This document shows, in pieces, positions 1-9,031 of a stretch of DNA of 64,000 bases. The notes beneath the pieces are model-generated. The model saw only the letters and a list, made by a program, of their open reading frames with translations. It ran no database searches and was not told the DNA's origin. Position 1 is the first letter of the stretch; each line of letters begins with the position of its first letter. Both the position numbers and the translations under genes were made by a program. The stretch comes from Methanoplanus limicola DSM 2279 (lineage in GTDB: Archaea > Halobacteriota > Methanomicrobia > Methanomicrobiales > Methanomicrobiaceae), in NCBI RefSeq assembly GCF_000243255.1, contig NZ_CM001436.1, positions 2,748,743 to 2,812,742 on the forward strand. Direction: 5' to 3'.

Positions 1-1
1 T

Positions 2-157
2 TATTTCACCCCTCTCTCAGGGACGCCTTTTGAAGGTGAAAAACCCGCGCCTCTTATTCCGGATGTGAACAGAATTCTCGGAAAACTCTCCCTTAACGGA
101 AAAGTCACCGGCTACTGGATTGAGAGCGGGTCAAGGTTTTTTAATCAGAACAAATGA
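2..157 (+). CDS. C-terminal end of an unidentified protein (cut by window edge)
   Basis: An open frame enters from the left edge and ends at TGA 155-157, giving about 51 residues. The tail contains a PFEGEKPAPLIPDVNRIL stretch and a GYWIESGSRFF stretch, so it looks like a real, folded C terminus rather than random sequence. I do not recognise the family. The stop is 9 bases before the start of the downstream phosphoesterase, so the two are probably co-transcribed. Confidence 0.55.
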   Translation, partial: YFTPLSGTPFEGEKPAPLIPDVNRILGKLSLNGKVTGYWIESGSRFFNQNK

Positions 158-166
158 TCAGATAAT

Positions 167-808
167 ATGAAGAAAATACTCGTATTGACCGACCTGCACG
201 GCAACTACGGAAAGATGGAGGCATTCCTTGAACTTGATCCTGATTTTGTCGTAATTTCAGGAGACCTGACAGAGATGGGGCCATCCGAACCGGCCATTGC
301 CATGCTGGACTCAATCGATGTACCCTGCTTTGTGGTTCCGGGAAACTGTGACCCGAAGGATATCCTTGAACACCTGGAGGATTCTTCTGCCGTATCAATG
401 CACGGCACGGCACTTGACATTGGCAATATAACTTTTGTCGGCCTCGGGGGCTCAAATCCAACGCCTTTCTGCACCCCCTTTGAACTTCAGGAGGAGGAGA
501 TCGAAGAGGTCCTCTCATCAGCAGAGAAGAGGATGAGGAAAAATGTGCATAATATCCTCATATGCCACGCCCCGCCGTTCGGGACGCTGGATAACGTTGG
601 GGAAAATCAGGTCGGGAGTACGGCCCTAAAAGAGCATATGAATAATTATGACCTCATATGCTGCGGGCATATACATGACGATCCGGGTGTAAAAGAGACA
701 GATGGCACTGTGGTCGTAAACCCAGGACCTGCATCAGAGGGCAGATGCGCCGTAGTAACACTCGGCGACGATGCAAAGGATATAAGAGTTGAGCTGTACA
801 GCTTCTGA
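167..808 (+). CDS. Calcineurin-like metallophosphoesterase (YfcE/MJ0936-type)
   Basis: 213 residues, the usual size of a single-domain archaeal metallophosphoesterase. All metal-binding blocks are visible: D9-x-H11 (TDLHGN), G32-D33 (SGDLTE), G59-N60-C61-D62, C133-H134 (ICHAPPFG) and G167-H168-I169-H170 (CGHIHDD). This di-metal site hydrolyses phosphomono- or diesters; the natural substrate cannot be read from sequence. There is no signal peptide, so it is cytoplasmic. It follows the upstream partial gene by 9 bases and is probably in its operon. Family assignment is firm, substrate unknown. Confidence 0.9.
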   Translation: MKKILVLTDLHGNYGKMEAFLELDPDFVVISGDLTEMGPSEPAIAMLDSIDVPCFVVPGNCDPKDILEHLEDSSAVSMHGTALDIGNITFVGLGGSNPTPFCTPFELQEEEIEEVLSSAEKRMRKNVHNILICHAPPFGTLDNVGENQVGSTALKEHMNNYDLICCGHIHDDPGVKETDGTVVVNPGPASEGRCAVVTLGDDAKDIRVELYSF

Positions 809-845
809 AGAAGAGCAATCTGATTTCCGGCAGAAAACCACCTGA

Positions 846-880
846 GAGAGATTATGCAGAGTAAATCTCTCCCGGATTTT
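846..880 (+). terminator. Possible stem-loop terminator after the phosphoesterase gene
   Basis: GAGAGATT (846-853) and AATCTCTC (864-871) form an 8-bp perfect stem with a 10-base loop, followed by a short T run (CGGATTTTTC). It lies between convergent genes ending at 808 and 981. A T-rich tail is what archaeal RNA polymerase needs; the stem itself may be incidental. Confidence 0.35.
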
Positions 881-980
881 TCAGGAAGCCTTCGCGGAGC
901 AGACGGGAAGGCAGACCCGGAATTATGATATTCAGGGCCTCAAAAAAAGTGAATCTGCCGGAGAAATAACCGTAATATAC

Positions 981-1517
981 TCAGAAATTACCCTCTTTTT
1001 CTATAATCATCTCAAGATATGACGTCTGGATGCTCTCACCGGTTACCTCAAGAAATTCCTTAATTTCGTTTATCTTCTCAGCAGCTGAGTCCTTATCTTC
1101 AGAAATTATCTCTATTTCAACGAAATGACCAAGGCCCTCAACGATATCAAGTGCAATTGTGGCATCCATGAACAGATATTCTTCTCTTCTCTTCTTCACG
1201 CCCCTTGATACGAAAAATCCGGTTTTTAAAAGCACTTTCTCCATATCCTCAGCAGACGATATGGCGACATTGTACTCTTCTCTCGCCTTCGCGCCCGCAG
1301 CCTTAACCTTCGGCCCTTTATATGTAAGTTCAGCTGAATCACCGGTATCTCTGATCCTTAAAGCTTCATCTGTCCTTGCGTAGTCCCGGATCAGGGAGTT
1401 GTAATACATATCATCCTGCATACTGACACCGAGATATCCTGCATTATTCTCTTCAAGAATCTGTTTAATGCGATCTATAGATTCCACCCGGTTCTTTGAC
1501 TCAACTTCGTAGATCAT
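981..1517 (-). CDS. cyaB: CYTH-domain protein, class IV adenylate cyclase (CyaB)-like
   Basis: 178 residues, matching the archaeal CyaB/CYTH family. The N terminus carries the family-defining E-x-E-x-K signature as E4-V-E6-S-K8, followed by the expected strands with basic and acidic residues lining a triphosphate tunnel (for example LRIRDTG, LTYKGPK, REEYNV and FVEIEI). CYTH proteins bind triphosphates; relatives act as adenylate cyclases, thiamine triphosphatases or polyphosphatases, so the cyclase label comes from the closest family and is not proven. The gene is divergent from the FKBP gene with a 51-base gap that must hold both promoters. Confidence 0.8.
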   Translation of the reverse strand: MIYEVESKNRVESIDRIKQILEENNAGYLGVSMQDDMYYNSLIRDYARTDEALRIRDTGDSAELTYKGPKVKAAGAKAREEYNVAISSAEDMEKVLLKTGFFVSRGVKKRREEYLFMDATIALDIVEGLGHFVEIEIISEDKDSAAEKINEIKEFLEVTGESIQTSYLEMIIEKEGNF

Positions 1518-1568
1518 TATGTCACCTTATATTAGGTACGGTTGCAAATAAATATAGACAGGTGTAAA

Positions 1569-2333
1569 ATGACAATCAAAGAAGGAGATTTCATCAGACT
1601 CAGTTATACCGGCGAAAGCGAGGGTATAATCTTTGACACAACCTACGAAGAGGTTGCAAAAGAAGACGGAACATATTCAGAAGAGAAGAATTATGGACCA
1701 ATTGTTGTCCGTGTAGGCGGACAACATCTTATACAGGGCCTTGATGAAGACCTCACAGGCAAAGAGACCGGAACAGAGTACTCAGTAGAGATCTCACCTG
1801 AAAAGGCATACGGAGAGAGAAACCAGGAACTCGTCCGCTCAGCATCCACAAAGGACTTCGGCGAGAAGCCAACAGTCGGAATGCGTGTAAAGGCAGACGA
1901 CAGACAGGGTGTAGTTGTAAATGTAGTAGGAAAGCGCGTAGTGATTGACTTCAACCACATGCTCGCCGGAAAGACAATCTCCTACAAATACACAATCGAG
2001 AGTGTAATCGAAGAGCCAAAGGAACAGGCAGCAGCACTCTTCAAACTCTTCTGCGGAAAGGAGATGGAGATGGACCTTACAGACGGTGTTCTTACAGTAA
2101 TCCTCCCGCCCGGAATCACATATGACAAGAACTACATGTACGGCAAAGGCATGGCAGTACACCAGATCTTTGAGTACGTTGAAGGTGTAGAGGAAGTAAT
2201 TCTCAAAGAGTCCTTCAAGAAACCAGAAATATACAATGAAGAAACTGCTGAAGTAACTGAGGCAACAGAGGTTGCAGCTGAAACAGAAGTTTCTGAAGTT
2301 AAAGAAGAGACAGCTGAAGCATCCGAAGAATAA
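1569..2333 (+). CDS. Long archaeal FKBP-type peptidyl-prolyl isomerase (SlyD-like)
   Basis: The start is ATG 1569, preceded by AGGTG; the frame is open from TTG 1542, but those residues do not belong to the family. 254 residues. FKBP core at about 5-85 and 140-160 (FIRLSYTGES, GGQHLIQGLDEDLTG, AYGERN) with the insert-in-flap chaperone domain between (about 90-135, containing GMRVKADDRQG and IDFNHMLAGK). It should catalyse cis-trans isomerisation at proline and act as a cytoplasmic folding chaperone. After residue about 160 there is a second domain, as in the long archaeal FKBPs, ending in a Glu/Val/Thr-rich acidic tail of about 35 residues. Assignment is firm. Confidence 0.92.
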   Translation: MTIKEGDFIRLSYTGESEGIIFDTTYEEVAKEDGTYSEEKNYGPIVVRVGGQHLIQGLDEDLTGKETGTEYSVEISPEKAYGERNQELVRSASTKDFGEKPTVGMRVKADDRQGVVVNVVGKRVVIDFNHMLAGKTISYKYTIESVIEEPKEQAAALFKLFCGKEMEMDLTDGVLTVILPPGITYDKNYMYGKGMAVHQIFEYVEGVEEVILKESFKKPEIYNEETAEVTEATEVAAETEVSEVKEETAEASEE

Positions 2334-2382
2334 ACCCGGATATTCAGCAAAAATATTTTTTAAAACCAAAATTCAAATTATC

Positions 2383-2402
2383 AAAAAACCACATGGTTTT
2401 TT
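2383..2402. terminator. Bidirectional terminator between convergent genes
   Basis: A near-perfect palindrome with A6 at the left and T6 at the right (AAAAAACCA, CA, TGGTTTTTT) lies between the FKBP gene ending at 2333 and the pelota gene ending at 2528. It gives an oligo-T end in both directions. A second T run (ATATTTTTT) closer to the FKBP stop, at about 2353-2361, may also act on plus. Confidence 0.6.
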
Positions 2403-2527
2403 CGTAAAAAAAGTTCTCTTCTAAGGAAATTGATCAGAGTTTTTCCGATTTTTATCGTGAATGAACAGAGTGAATATCGGGTATGTTTTACACCGGAAAT
2501 ATCAGAAATTCCGGCGAAAAAAGTGAT

Positions 2528-3550
2528 TCATATTTTAAATCTTAGCAGTGCCGCAATGCCGCCAAGCGCCTCAAGCCGGCTTCCGGGTTCAAACTCAGTC
2601 GAGAGAACAACTATGCCTGCCCTCATATTCTCAGCAGTCTCAAGAAGTGCTGATATGTTATCGTCCCGAAGCAGGCTGTCACAGACAAGCACCTCGTCCA
2701 CAGCACCATAGTCAATAGCCTGCCTGACCTCAGATACTCCGTACGCGACAGCACCTCCGGTTGAGATCCTCTTTAACAGCTCATCAATGGCCTTAACTTC
2801 CCTCGCAAGCTGAATGTCCTCATTTATCCGGCCTGTGATGCCAAGCCCGATAACCTCCTGCACTGCACCCCTGCCTATACGCCTCGTCTCGGCAGTGATG
2901 CACCTCTCCGCAAGTTCAGCATCCTTTGACTTAAGGAATGAGATGAAATCATCCTTGACAAAACCAGGCCCTGCAACGACAACCGGCCCTGTAATTGCCG
3001 ACAGAAAACCATACACCTCCAGAAAAAATTCCTTCCGGCTGTCAAGACCCTCACGCTTGCCTGAACCGCCCAGAACCGAAGTAACCAGTTCAGGGCCAAA
3101 CTGTCTGAGCCTGAAGAGTTCAGCCTCACCCTCCTCAACTGTCAGTATATGTATAAGACCCAGTGAAGAGGCCTTAACCGCCCTGTCAATCCTCTCAAGA
3201 TCATAGGACGTCCAGTTTTTTATCACCGAAATTTCATGTCCGGACTCCAGATTTAGGGAATGGTGAAAGCCGGTATCAGGGCCATGCTCAATAACACCGC
3301 CAGCCCTCAGCCTCCCGGAGTTATGATGAAACTCAACCTTCTCAATCCGGATGCCAAGGCGCACGGGCTTCTTCTCCGTCTTCTCAGGCCTTGCCTTGTC
3401 GGTTGCAGAGTCAATACTTCTGAAGGTTGTTGCAAAGACGAGGTCACCCGGCGCTATCAGGTGCTTTAAGTGCCATAAGTCATCAAGGGTCTCCGGAAAG
3501 AGTTTAATCTCCCCGAAATTTCTCTTCAGCCCGCAGAATTCGGATTTCAA
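2528..3550 (-). CDS. pelA: mRNA surveillance protein Pelota
   Basis: 340 residues, the normal archaeal Pelota length. Three eRF1-like domains are visible: an N-terminal Sm-like domain (GEIKLFPETLDDLWHLKHLI, about 13-32), a central domain (VVVAGPGFVKDDF) and a C-terminal eRF1_3 domain (YGVSEVRQAIDYGAVDEVLV). The GGQ loop of true release factors is absent, as expected. With aEF1A, Pelota enters the empty A site of a stalled ribosome and hands it to ABCE1 for splitting. It starts 4 bases after the RqcH stop, so the two are one operon, and abce1 lies divergently 3.5 kb away. Assignment is very secure. Confidence 0.95.
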   Translation of the reverse strand: MKSEFCGLKRNFGEIKLFPETLDDLWHLKHLIAPGDLVFATTFRSIDSATDKARPEKTEKKPVRLGIRIEKVEFHHNSGRLRAGGVIEHGPDTGFHHSLNLESGHEISVIKNWTSYDLERIDRAVKASSLGLIHILTVEEGEAELFRLRQFGPELVTSVLGGSGKREGLDSRKEFFLEVYGFLSAITGPVVVAGPGFVKDDFISFLKSKDAELAERCITAETRRIGRGAVQEVIGLGITGRINEDIQLAREVKAIDELLKRISTGGAVAYGVSEVRQAIDYGAVDEVLVCDSLLRDDNISALLETAENMRAGIVVLSTEFEPGSRLEALGGIAALLRFKI

Positions 3551-3554
3551 CTTA

Positions 3555-5444
3555 TCACTCCGCTATATCCGAGCCGCCCGGCGGGACAAATGCTGCAATA
3601 TTCTCAGTATTCAGAACTTTCTTAAGGTTCTTCTGCTCATTTTCCGGAATCATCTCCTTTAAGGCCTTAAGGATCTTCCTTGCGATATCGTTCGGCTCAT
3701 AAGTGCCCGGGACGATCCGTACAAAATAGCCCTTTCTCTTCTCAATAGCTGAAGACGGCCCGCCGATAATACCATACTCAGGAGATGTCTGAAGCCCGAC
3801 TGAAATTCCGGGTGCGACATTCCTGTAATATTTCCTCTCACCCCTGATGACAAAGGCACCGCGTTTTAAGGACTCACCAGACTCGGCAGTCTTGCTCACC
3901 TGATCCCTCGGCACTGCATAGACATCCGCGCTGTAAAAACCGGATTTCCAGGCGTTGGAATAGGATACTGCAAAGACTGCCGCTTCGTCCATGCACTCAG
4001 TCTCACCCTTAACAGCCACAGCACTTCCGCCGTGGATGTCGGCATGAAGAAATGTATCCTTACCTTCGAGATATTTCCTGACAATATCCTCATTTGTGCC
4101 GGCATCACGCCCGCCGATTACCAGGACATCGTCAGATGTGTAAAACCACCTGAACTTATGATACCACTTCGGTTTTATAAATTTAATATCGGTCCTCTTC
4201 CTCTCCGGCCTTTCGGTAACCTTAAACCTCTCCATTGCAACGAGTGCACCGGCCTTCTTCTTTTTGAATTTTTTAATCTCGGAGTAATACCTGCCCGCAT
4301 TACCCTCAACACCCTCAGAGGCATACAGTTTAATCGTTTTTCCGTCCAGGAGAATATCAACGGCTGCCTCTGACGGATAAACCCTCTTTATCATCTTAGC
4401 CATCGGATTATCAGCATTTTTCAGGATATCCTCAATCTCCTGCCACGACATCTTTAACGAAGCATCTGAGAGGGTTTTGACTATATCTGCAATGGTCTGG
4501 TAGTTGGCATAGATAATCTCAACCTTCTCACTGGCAAGGGTAATTTTCTCCTCAAACTTAACAATAGCCTCCTGCTGCCTCTTTCTGATAATCTCAGCCT
4601 TGGAGAGCTTCTTCTTCACTTCCGCCTCAGAGACCTCAGGAAGGCCGAAGTACGAGTCAAGTGCCTGACTGTACGTCTCAAAAGTCTCCTCCGGAATTTC
4701 GCCCTCAAAGATTAACGGCCAGCAGCCGCTCTTTGTAATAGCCGGAGACTTTTTGGACTCGAGATCTCCGGAGAGAGTCTTAAACGCCGCAATAATCACC
4801 GCAGGGTCGGCCTCAGATGCCGGAGCTTCCCTGGCAATGCCCGATATGCGGCATATCTCCTCTGCATACCTCCCGCCAAGCATAAATGAGGATGCAAGTG
4901 TACGTACAATATCCTTATCAGACTCTGCAAGAACTATTCCGGCAGACTCCTCATCATATTCAGTGATGTCTTTTCCCGTGACAGCATACTTCTCCCCCGC
5001 AATGATATCCCGGTCCTTAAACCTGTGCCTCTTAAGCGCATTTAAGATCGTATATTCAGAGTCACAGAGAATTGCATTGCCCTCATCAAAAAATTCAAAG
5101 ATTAGATGGTAAATGCTCTCACTTTTACCTATAGTAAGGTCAAGAACCCTCTGGATTCCCGGCTGATTTATCTCAAGAATTCTTCCGCCGGAGAGATATT
5201 TTCTGAGATACATCGAATATCCGGATGGGTTCTCCGGTGATTTCGGAAGTTTTTTTGTCAGGTGAACCCTGACTCCGGACTCAGCAATAATACTGAATTT
5301 CTGCCTGTCCTCACCGTTAAGCCTGAATCCGAATGCATTCTGGTCATATTGGTATATCTTTCCAATCCAGAGCGGCATCAGGCCGTTTAACTCAGCTATT
5401 ACTGCCCTCAGGTCAAGTCCGCTCATTCCTTTTTTAACAGCCAT
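3555..5444 (-). CDS. rqcH: RqcH / NFACT-family ribosome quality control protein
   Basis: I use ATG 5444 (MAVKKGMSGLDLRAV), which matches NFACT N termini; the frame stays open to 5576 but that extension is hydrophobic and not family-like. 629 residues: NFACT-N (about 1-210), a helix-hairpin-helix and long coiled-coil middle (about 260-420, Lys/Glu-rich), then the NFACT-R domain (about 455-570, with FRWFYTSDDVLVIGGRDAG and DTFLHADIHGGSAVAVKG). NFACT proteins bind split 50S-peptidyl-tRNA complexes and add C-terminal tails (Ala tails in bacteria) to stalled chains. It is co-directional with pelota 4 bases downstream, coupling rescue and quality control. Family firm; tailing activity in this organism is inference. 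Confidence 0.92.
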   Translation of the reverse strand: MAVKKGMSGLDLRAVIAELNGLMPLWIGKIYQYDQNAFGFRLNGEDRQKFSIIAESGVRVHLTKKLPKSPENPSGYSMYLRKYLSGGRILEINQPGIQRVLDLTIGKSESIYHLIFEFFDEGNAILCDSEYTILNALKRHRFKDRDIIAGEKYAVTGKDITEYDEESAGIVLAESDKDIVRTLASSFMLGGRYAEEICRISGIAREAPASEADPAVIIAAFKTLSGDLESKKSPAITKSGCWPLIFEGEIPEETFETYSQALDSYFGLPEVSEAEVKKKLSKAEIIRKRQQEAIVKFEEKITLASEKVEIIYANYQTIADIVKTLSDASLKMSWQEIEDILKNADNPMAKMIKRVYPSEAAVDILLDGKTIKLYASEGVEGNAGRYYSEIKKFKKKKAGALVAMERFKVTERPERKRTDIKFIKPKWYHKFRWFYTSDDVLVIGGRDAGTNEDIVRKYLEGKDTFLHADIHGGSAVAVKGETECMDEAAVFAVSYSNAWKSGFYSADVYAVPRDQVSKTAESGESLKRGAFVIRGERKYYRNVAPGISVGLQTSPEYGIIGGPSSAIEKRKGYFVRIVPGTYEPNDIARKILKALKEMIPENEQKNLKKVLNTENIAAFVPPGGSDIAE

Positions 5445-5483
5445 TATATACCAAACTACATATTGTCTGAAGACAAAAAAATA

Positions 5484-5855
5484 ATGACTGATGTTTATAT
5501 GAGTGAGGAGATTTCTGCAGACCCAATAACAGAGAAAATAAGCAGCAAAAGTGACGCGGAGAAGGTTGCCGGACATCAGCAGCGCATGATAAGGACATGC
5601 GTCGGATGTTTTATGGGAATCATAACCGGAGTATTGTCATATCTGTTCATAGGTGACCCTGTATCACCAGCAGGTGAACCAAAAGCGATACTTGGATGGC
5701 TTTTGCTTCTTGCAGGGATAGTTTTTCAGAAGCATGTCTTTATGGCATTAAAGATCGATTATTCCGAACTCGGAGCGAAGGACTGGTTTTATCAGGGATT
5801 CATGGCATTTGCCTTCTGGTTCATATCATGGACAGTTCTTCTCTCAATAAACTAA
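5484..5855 (+). CDS. EMC6-like small membrane protein (archaeal)
   Basis: 123 residues from ATG 5484; TTG 5463 and ATG 5499 are alternatives. An acidic N terminus is followed by three membrane spans: RTCVGCFMGIITGVLSYLFI, ILGWLLLLAGIVFQKHVFM and FMAFAFWFISWTVLLSI. The conserved-looking block between spans 2 and 3 (KIDYSELGAKDWFYQGF) resembles the archaeal EMC6-like family. Eukaryotic EMC6 is part of a membrane-protein insertase, so a role in membrane insertion is plausible but not shown. It is divergent from rqcH with a 39-base gap and lies 37 bases before abce1, placing it among ribosome-recycling genes. Confidence 0.6.
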   Translation: MTDVYMSEEISADPITEKISSKSDAEKVAGHQQRMIRTCVGCFMGIITGVLSYLFIGDPVSPAGEPKAILGWLLLLAGIVFQKHVFMALKIDYSELGAKDWFYQGFMAFAFWFISWTVLLSIN

Positions 5856-5892
5856 ATTACATTTTTTATAAAAAATTTACAGGTTGATTAAT

Positions 5893-7668
5893 ATGCGAAT
5901 TGCCGTTGTACATAAAGACAGGTGCCACCCTGTAAAGTGCGGACAGGAATGTATATTATACTGTCCGAGAGTCAGAACAGGCGACGAGACAGTAGTTATC
6001 GGGGAAAACGGCAAAGCAGTAATATCCGAAGAACTCTGTGTCGGGTGTGGAATATGCGTTAAGAAATGCCCTTTTGAAGCTATAGATATAATTACACTCC
6101 CCGAAGAGCTTGAACACCCTACGCACAGGTACGGACAGAACGGCTTTGCCCTCTATGGCATGGCAATGCCTTCTGAAGGAAAAGTCATGGGAATACTTGG
6201 AGAAAACGGTATAGGTAAGAGTACTGCCGTAAGCATACTCTCAGGGCAGTTGATACCAAACAGGGGCGCATTTGACGAAGAACCTACCTGGGACAAATTC
6301 CTTGCCGACTACGCAGGCACTGAACTCTTCGACTACATACAGCTCATATCACAGGGAAAGGTGAGCGCCTCCGTAAAACCGCAGTATATTGACTTTATAC
6401 CAAAAGTATTCAAAGGAAAAGTGAGCGAACTCCTAAAATCCACCGATGAGAGGGGAATACTGGGCCACCTGACAGCCAGACTTAAGCTTGACCCAATACT
6501 TGACAGGGAGATTGCCCAACTCTCCGGCGGAGAACTGCAGAGGGTTGCCCTTGCGGCATGCCTTGCAAGAGATGTTAATTTTTACTTCCTTGACGAGATA
6601 ACGCCCTATCTTGACATATACCAGAGAATGGCAGCAGCAGAACTCATCCGGGAAGTTGCTGAGAAAAAACCTGTTATGATAGTCGAGCATGACCTCGCAA
6701 TACTCGACATGCTTGCTGACAATATCCACGTAGGATATGGTAAACCGTCGGTATTTGGTATCATTACAAGGCCGAAAGGTGTAAGGATCGGAATTAACCA
6801 GTACCTGGAAGGATTCCTTGCCGAGGAGAATGTAAGGTTCAGGCAGTATTCGGTTGACTTTGAGACGAGATCACACTCCAGAGAGACTGAAAGGGAAATA
6901 CTGATGAAATTTCCGGCAATGAAAAAGAGCTACGGCGGCAAATTCACCCTCAATATCAATGGCGGAGATATACGTCATGGTGAGGTGCTCGGAGTTGTTG
7001 GCGCAAACGGTATAGGAAAGAGTACCTTTGCAAAGCTCCTTGCCGGTGCTGAAAAGCCCGATTCCGGGAGGATTTCAGATACTGTAAAAGTATCATACAA
7101 ACCGCAGTATATCAAGACAGATTCAAAAGACTCTGTAGAGATGCTCCTTCGGAAAGCGACCACAAAATTCGATTCCAACTTCTACAAACACGAGATCTTA
7201 GAGCCGCTGACACTTGAGCCGCTCCTTCAGAACTGTGTTGACCAGCTTTCCGGCGGAGAACTGCAAAGGGTTGCAATAGCACTCTGTCTCTCACAGGAGG
7301 CTGATATATACATCCTCGATGAACCAAGCGCACACCTCGATGTTGAACAGCGTGTGAAACTTGCAAGAGTACTGAAGCGCCATGCTGAGAGCACAGAATC
7401 CGGAGTTCTGGTAATTGATCACGACATATATGTCATAGATATGATCAGTGAGAGACTTTTAGTCTTTGACGGAAATCCGGGAGTTGAAGGAACCGCCCTT
7501 GGCCCTTATTCAATGAAAGACGGGATGAACCACTTCCTAAAGGAACTTGAGGTCACATTCAGGCGTGACAAATCCGGAAGGCCGAGGATAAACAAGCCGG
7601 GAAGTTACCTTGACAGGGAGCAGAGATCGGCCGGGGAATACTATTACGCGGAAATCTCAAAAACATAA
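5893..7668 (+). CDS. abce1: ABCE1 / RLI ribosome-recycling ATPase
   Basis: 591 residues from ATG 5893 (MRIAVVHKDRCHP) with AGGTTGA upstream; the TTG at 5884 is less likely. The N terminus has the RLI cysteines and an [4Fe-4S] ferredoxin domain (CHPVKCGQECILYC; CVGCGICVKKCPF). Two ABC cassettes follow: Walker A GENGIGKST and GANGIGKST, two identical signatures LSGGELQR, and Walker B FYFLDEITPYLD and IYILDEPSAHLD. The first Walker B has DEIT where many homologues have DEPS. ABCE1 splits ribosomes after termination or Pelota rescue. It sits next to pelota/rqcH, forming a rescue and recycling neighbourhood. Assignment is certain. Confidence 0.97.
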   Translation: MRIAVVHKDRCHPVKCGQECILYCPRVRTGDETVVIGENGKAVISEELCVGCGICVKKCPFEAIDIITLPEELEHPTHRYGQNGFALYGMAMPSEGKVMGILGENGIGKSTAVSILSGQLIPNRGAFDEEPTWDKFLADYAGTELFDYIQLISQGKVSASVKPQYIDFIPKVFKGKVSELLKSTDERGILGHLTARLKLDPILDREIAQLSGGELQRVALAACLARDVNFYFLDEITPYLDIYQRMAAAELIREVAEKKPVMIVEHDLAILDMLADNIHVGYGKPSVFGIITRPKGVRIGINQYLEGFLAEENVRFRQYSVDFETRSHSRETEREILMKFPAMKKSYGGKFTLNINGGDIRHGEVLGVVGANGIGKSTFAKLLAGAEKPDSGRISDTVKVSYKPQYIKTDSKDSVEMLLRKATTKFDSNFYKHEILEPLTLEPLLQNCVDQLSGGELQRVAIALCLSQEADIYILDEPSAHLDVEQRVKLARVLKRHAESTESGVLVIDHDIYVIDMISERLLVFDGNPGVEGTALGPYSMKDGMNHFLKELEVTFRRDKSGRPRINKPGSYLDREQRSAGEYYYAEISKT

Positions 7669-7713
7669 TTTTTTATTGATTAAAAAGAACTTTTAGTGAA
7701 AGGGTTTTGATCT

Positions 7714-8913
7714 ATGCCAAGGGGAGAAAAACTTACAGATGCCATAAGGTACGAGAAAGTTGAATCATTAAAGACAGATCTCTTTCTCTACATTGACAAC
7801 AATCCGGAAAAAATCTCAAATAACCTTCCTGTATTTTTCGGGCATGTGATGTCTGCACTTGAAAACGCCTTTCCCGACATTGACGATTCAACCCACGACG
7901 ATTTTATTGATTCGGTCGCCTACAGGATAATGATCTCAAGTTCAGAGGCAAAAAAAACCGAGTTCATTGAGAAGATCATCCAGAATGCAGTCCGTTGCAA
8001 GAGAAAGAAGACAAAGAAATCAACACTCAAGGTATTTTCCGGAATTAAACTGATGGATGTCGGGAAATACTGGGAAGCTATCAGTTATTTCGGAGACCTC
8101 TGGAAACACGATGCCAGGATCGGAATATATATTGCATTCTGCTATTATGCCCTCTCTGAGGATGAGAATAAATCATCACAAAATATAAACGAACTTGCAG
8201 GAAGGCCATCGGAGTATGAACTTGCATCAAGGGAGATTCTGCTCGAACTTGCAAGGTCGCAGCCGGAGATTAACAGATTAAAGCAGATTGATATTAAAGA
8301 TACTGAAATCATGGACAGGGCCTTCTGGCTTATGATAAATAAAGCCCTGGAATGGTTCCCCTCAGAGAGATGGTTCTTAAAGATCGGAATTGCCAAGGCA
8401 AAAAATGACGGCAATGAGATAAAGAGATCGCAGCTTCTCTCATATGCCATTGAAAAATATACCAATGATCTCGACTTTATGAGGGAATATTACTACTATA
8501 AACTGGAGAAACGCGATGCAATGGGTGCCTCAGGCATTGTAAAGCAGATGATCCAGCAAAACCCCGACAACCTCGAACCGGTATATTACGGGATCAAACT
8601 GTCTCTCCTTTCAAACAGCAAAAACACCTACAATCAGTACAGGAAGGATGCGCTGGAGAAAGGGATACCACATTATTTAATTCAGCTTTATGACCTTGCG
8701 ATATATATAATGAGAGAGGAGAAAAAAGAAGCGGATTTACAGCTAAAACTGATTAAAAAGAAGTTTAAATCACTTCATTTCTACCTTGCTGTTATTGAGT
8801 ACCTCATGAAGGATATCTTCTCTGATGACAGTGAAAGGAAAAAAGCGGCAAAAAATGTCTTCTTCGATTCTCTTGACCGTTATTCAATGCAGGTCATAAA
8901 AATTCAGGAGTAA
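7714..8913 (+). CDS. Conserved helical protein with TPR-like repeats, function unknown
   Basis: 399 residues, no signal peptide or membrane span, strongly alpha-helical and rich in Lys/Glu. From about residue 100 onwards it looks like degenerate tetratricopeptide repeats (KLMDVGKYWEAISYFGDLW, FLKIGIAKAKNDGNEIKRS, IVKQMIQQNPDNLEPVYYG). The N-terminal 95 residues form a separate helical segment followed by a basic cluster KRKKTKK. TPR arrays are protein-interaction scaffolds; no partner can be inferred. It lies 45 bases after abce1 on the same strand and may be co-transcribed with it. I do not recognise a named family. Confidence 0.6.
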   Translation: MPRGEKLTDAIRYEKVESLKTDLFLYIDNNPEKISNNLPVFFGHVMSALENAFPDIDDSTHDDFIDSVAYRIMISSSEAKKTEFIEKIIQNAVRCKRKKTKKSTLKVFSGIKLMDVGKYWEAISYFGDLWKHDARIGIYIAFCYYALSEDENKSSQNINELAGRPSEYELASREILLELARSQPEINRLKQIDIKDTEIMDRAFWLMINKALEWFPSERWFLKIGIAKAKNDGNEIKRSQLLSYAIEKYTNDLDFMREYYYYKLEKRDAMGASGIVKQMIQQNPDNLEPVYYGIKLSLLSNSKNTYNQYRKDALEKGIPHYLIQLYDLAIYIMREEKKEADLQLKLIKKKFKSLHFYLAVIEYLMKDIFSDDSERKKAAKNVFFDSLDRYSMQVIKIQE

Positions 8914-8942
8914 TTTACCGGGTCCGGTTTAAACAACAGATT

Positions 8943-8968
8943 ATCTTTTTTTAAAGCCGGAGAACACC
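8943..8968 (+). terminator. T-rich terminator after the TPR-like gene
   Basis: ATCTTTTTTTAAA lies 30 bases after the stop at 8913 in the gap before a convergent gene; it is followed by a small CCGG/CCGG inverted repeat. Oligo-T is sufficient for archaeal termination. Confidence 0.4.
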
Positions 8969-9031
8969 GGAAATAATATTGCAATGTATCATAAAGTGAG
9001 AGGCCGTAAGGCAGTAAGCCTGAAATTCCGG

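Noticed and set aside
1839-2369. 176-codon open frame on the minus strand opposite the FKBP gene
   Set aside because: Cys/Tyr/Phe-rich translation without family character; mirror of a real, well-conserved gene.
2814-3206. 130-codon frame opposite pelota
   Set aside because: Shadow of Pelota; composition typical of antisense reading.
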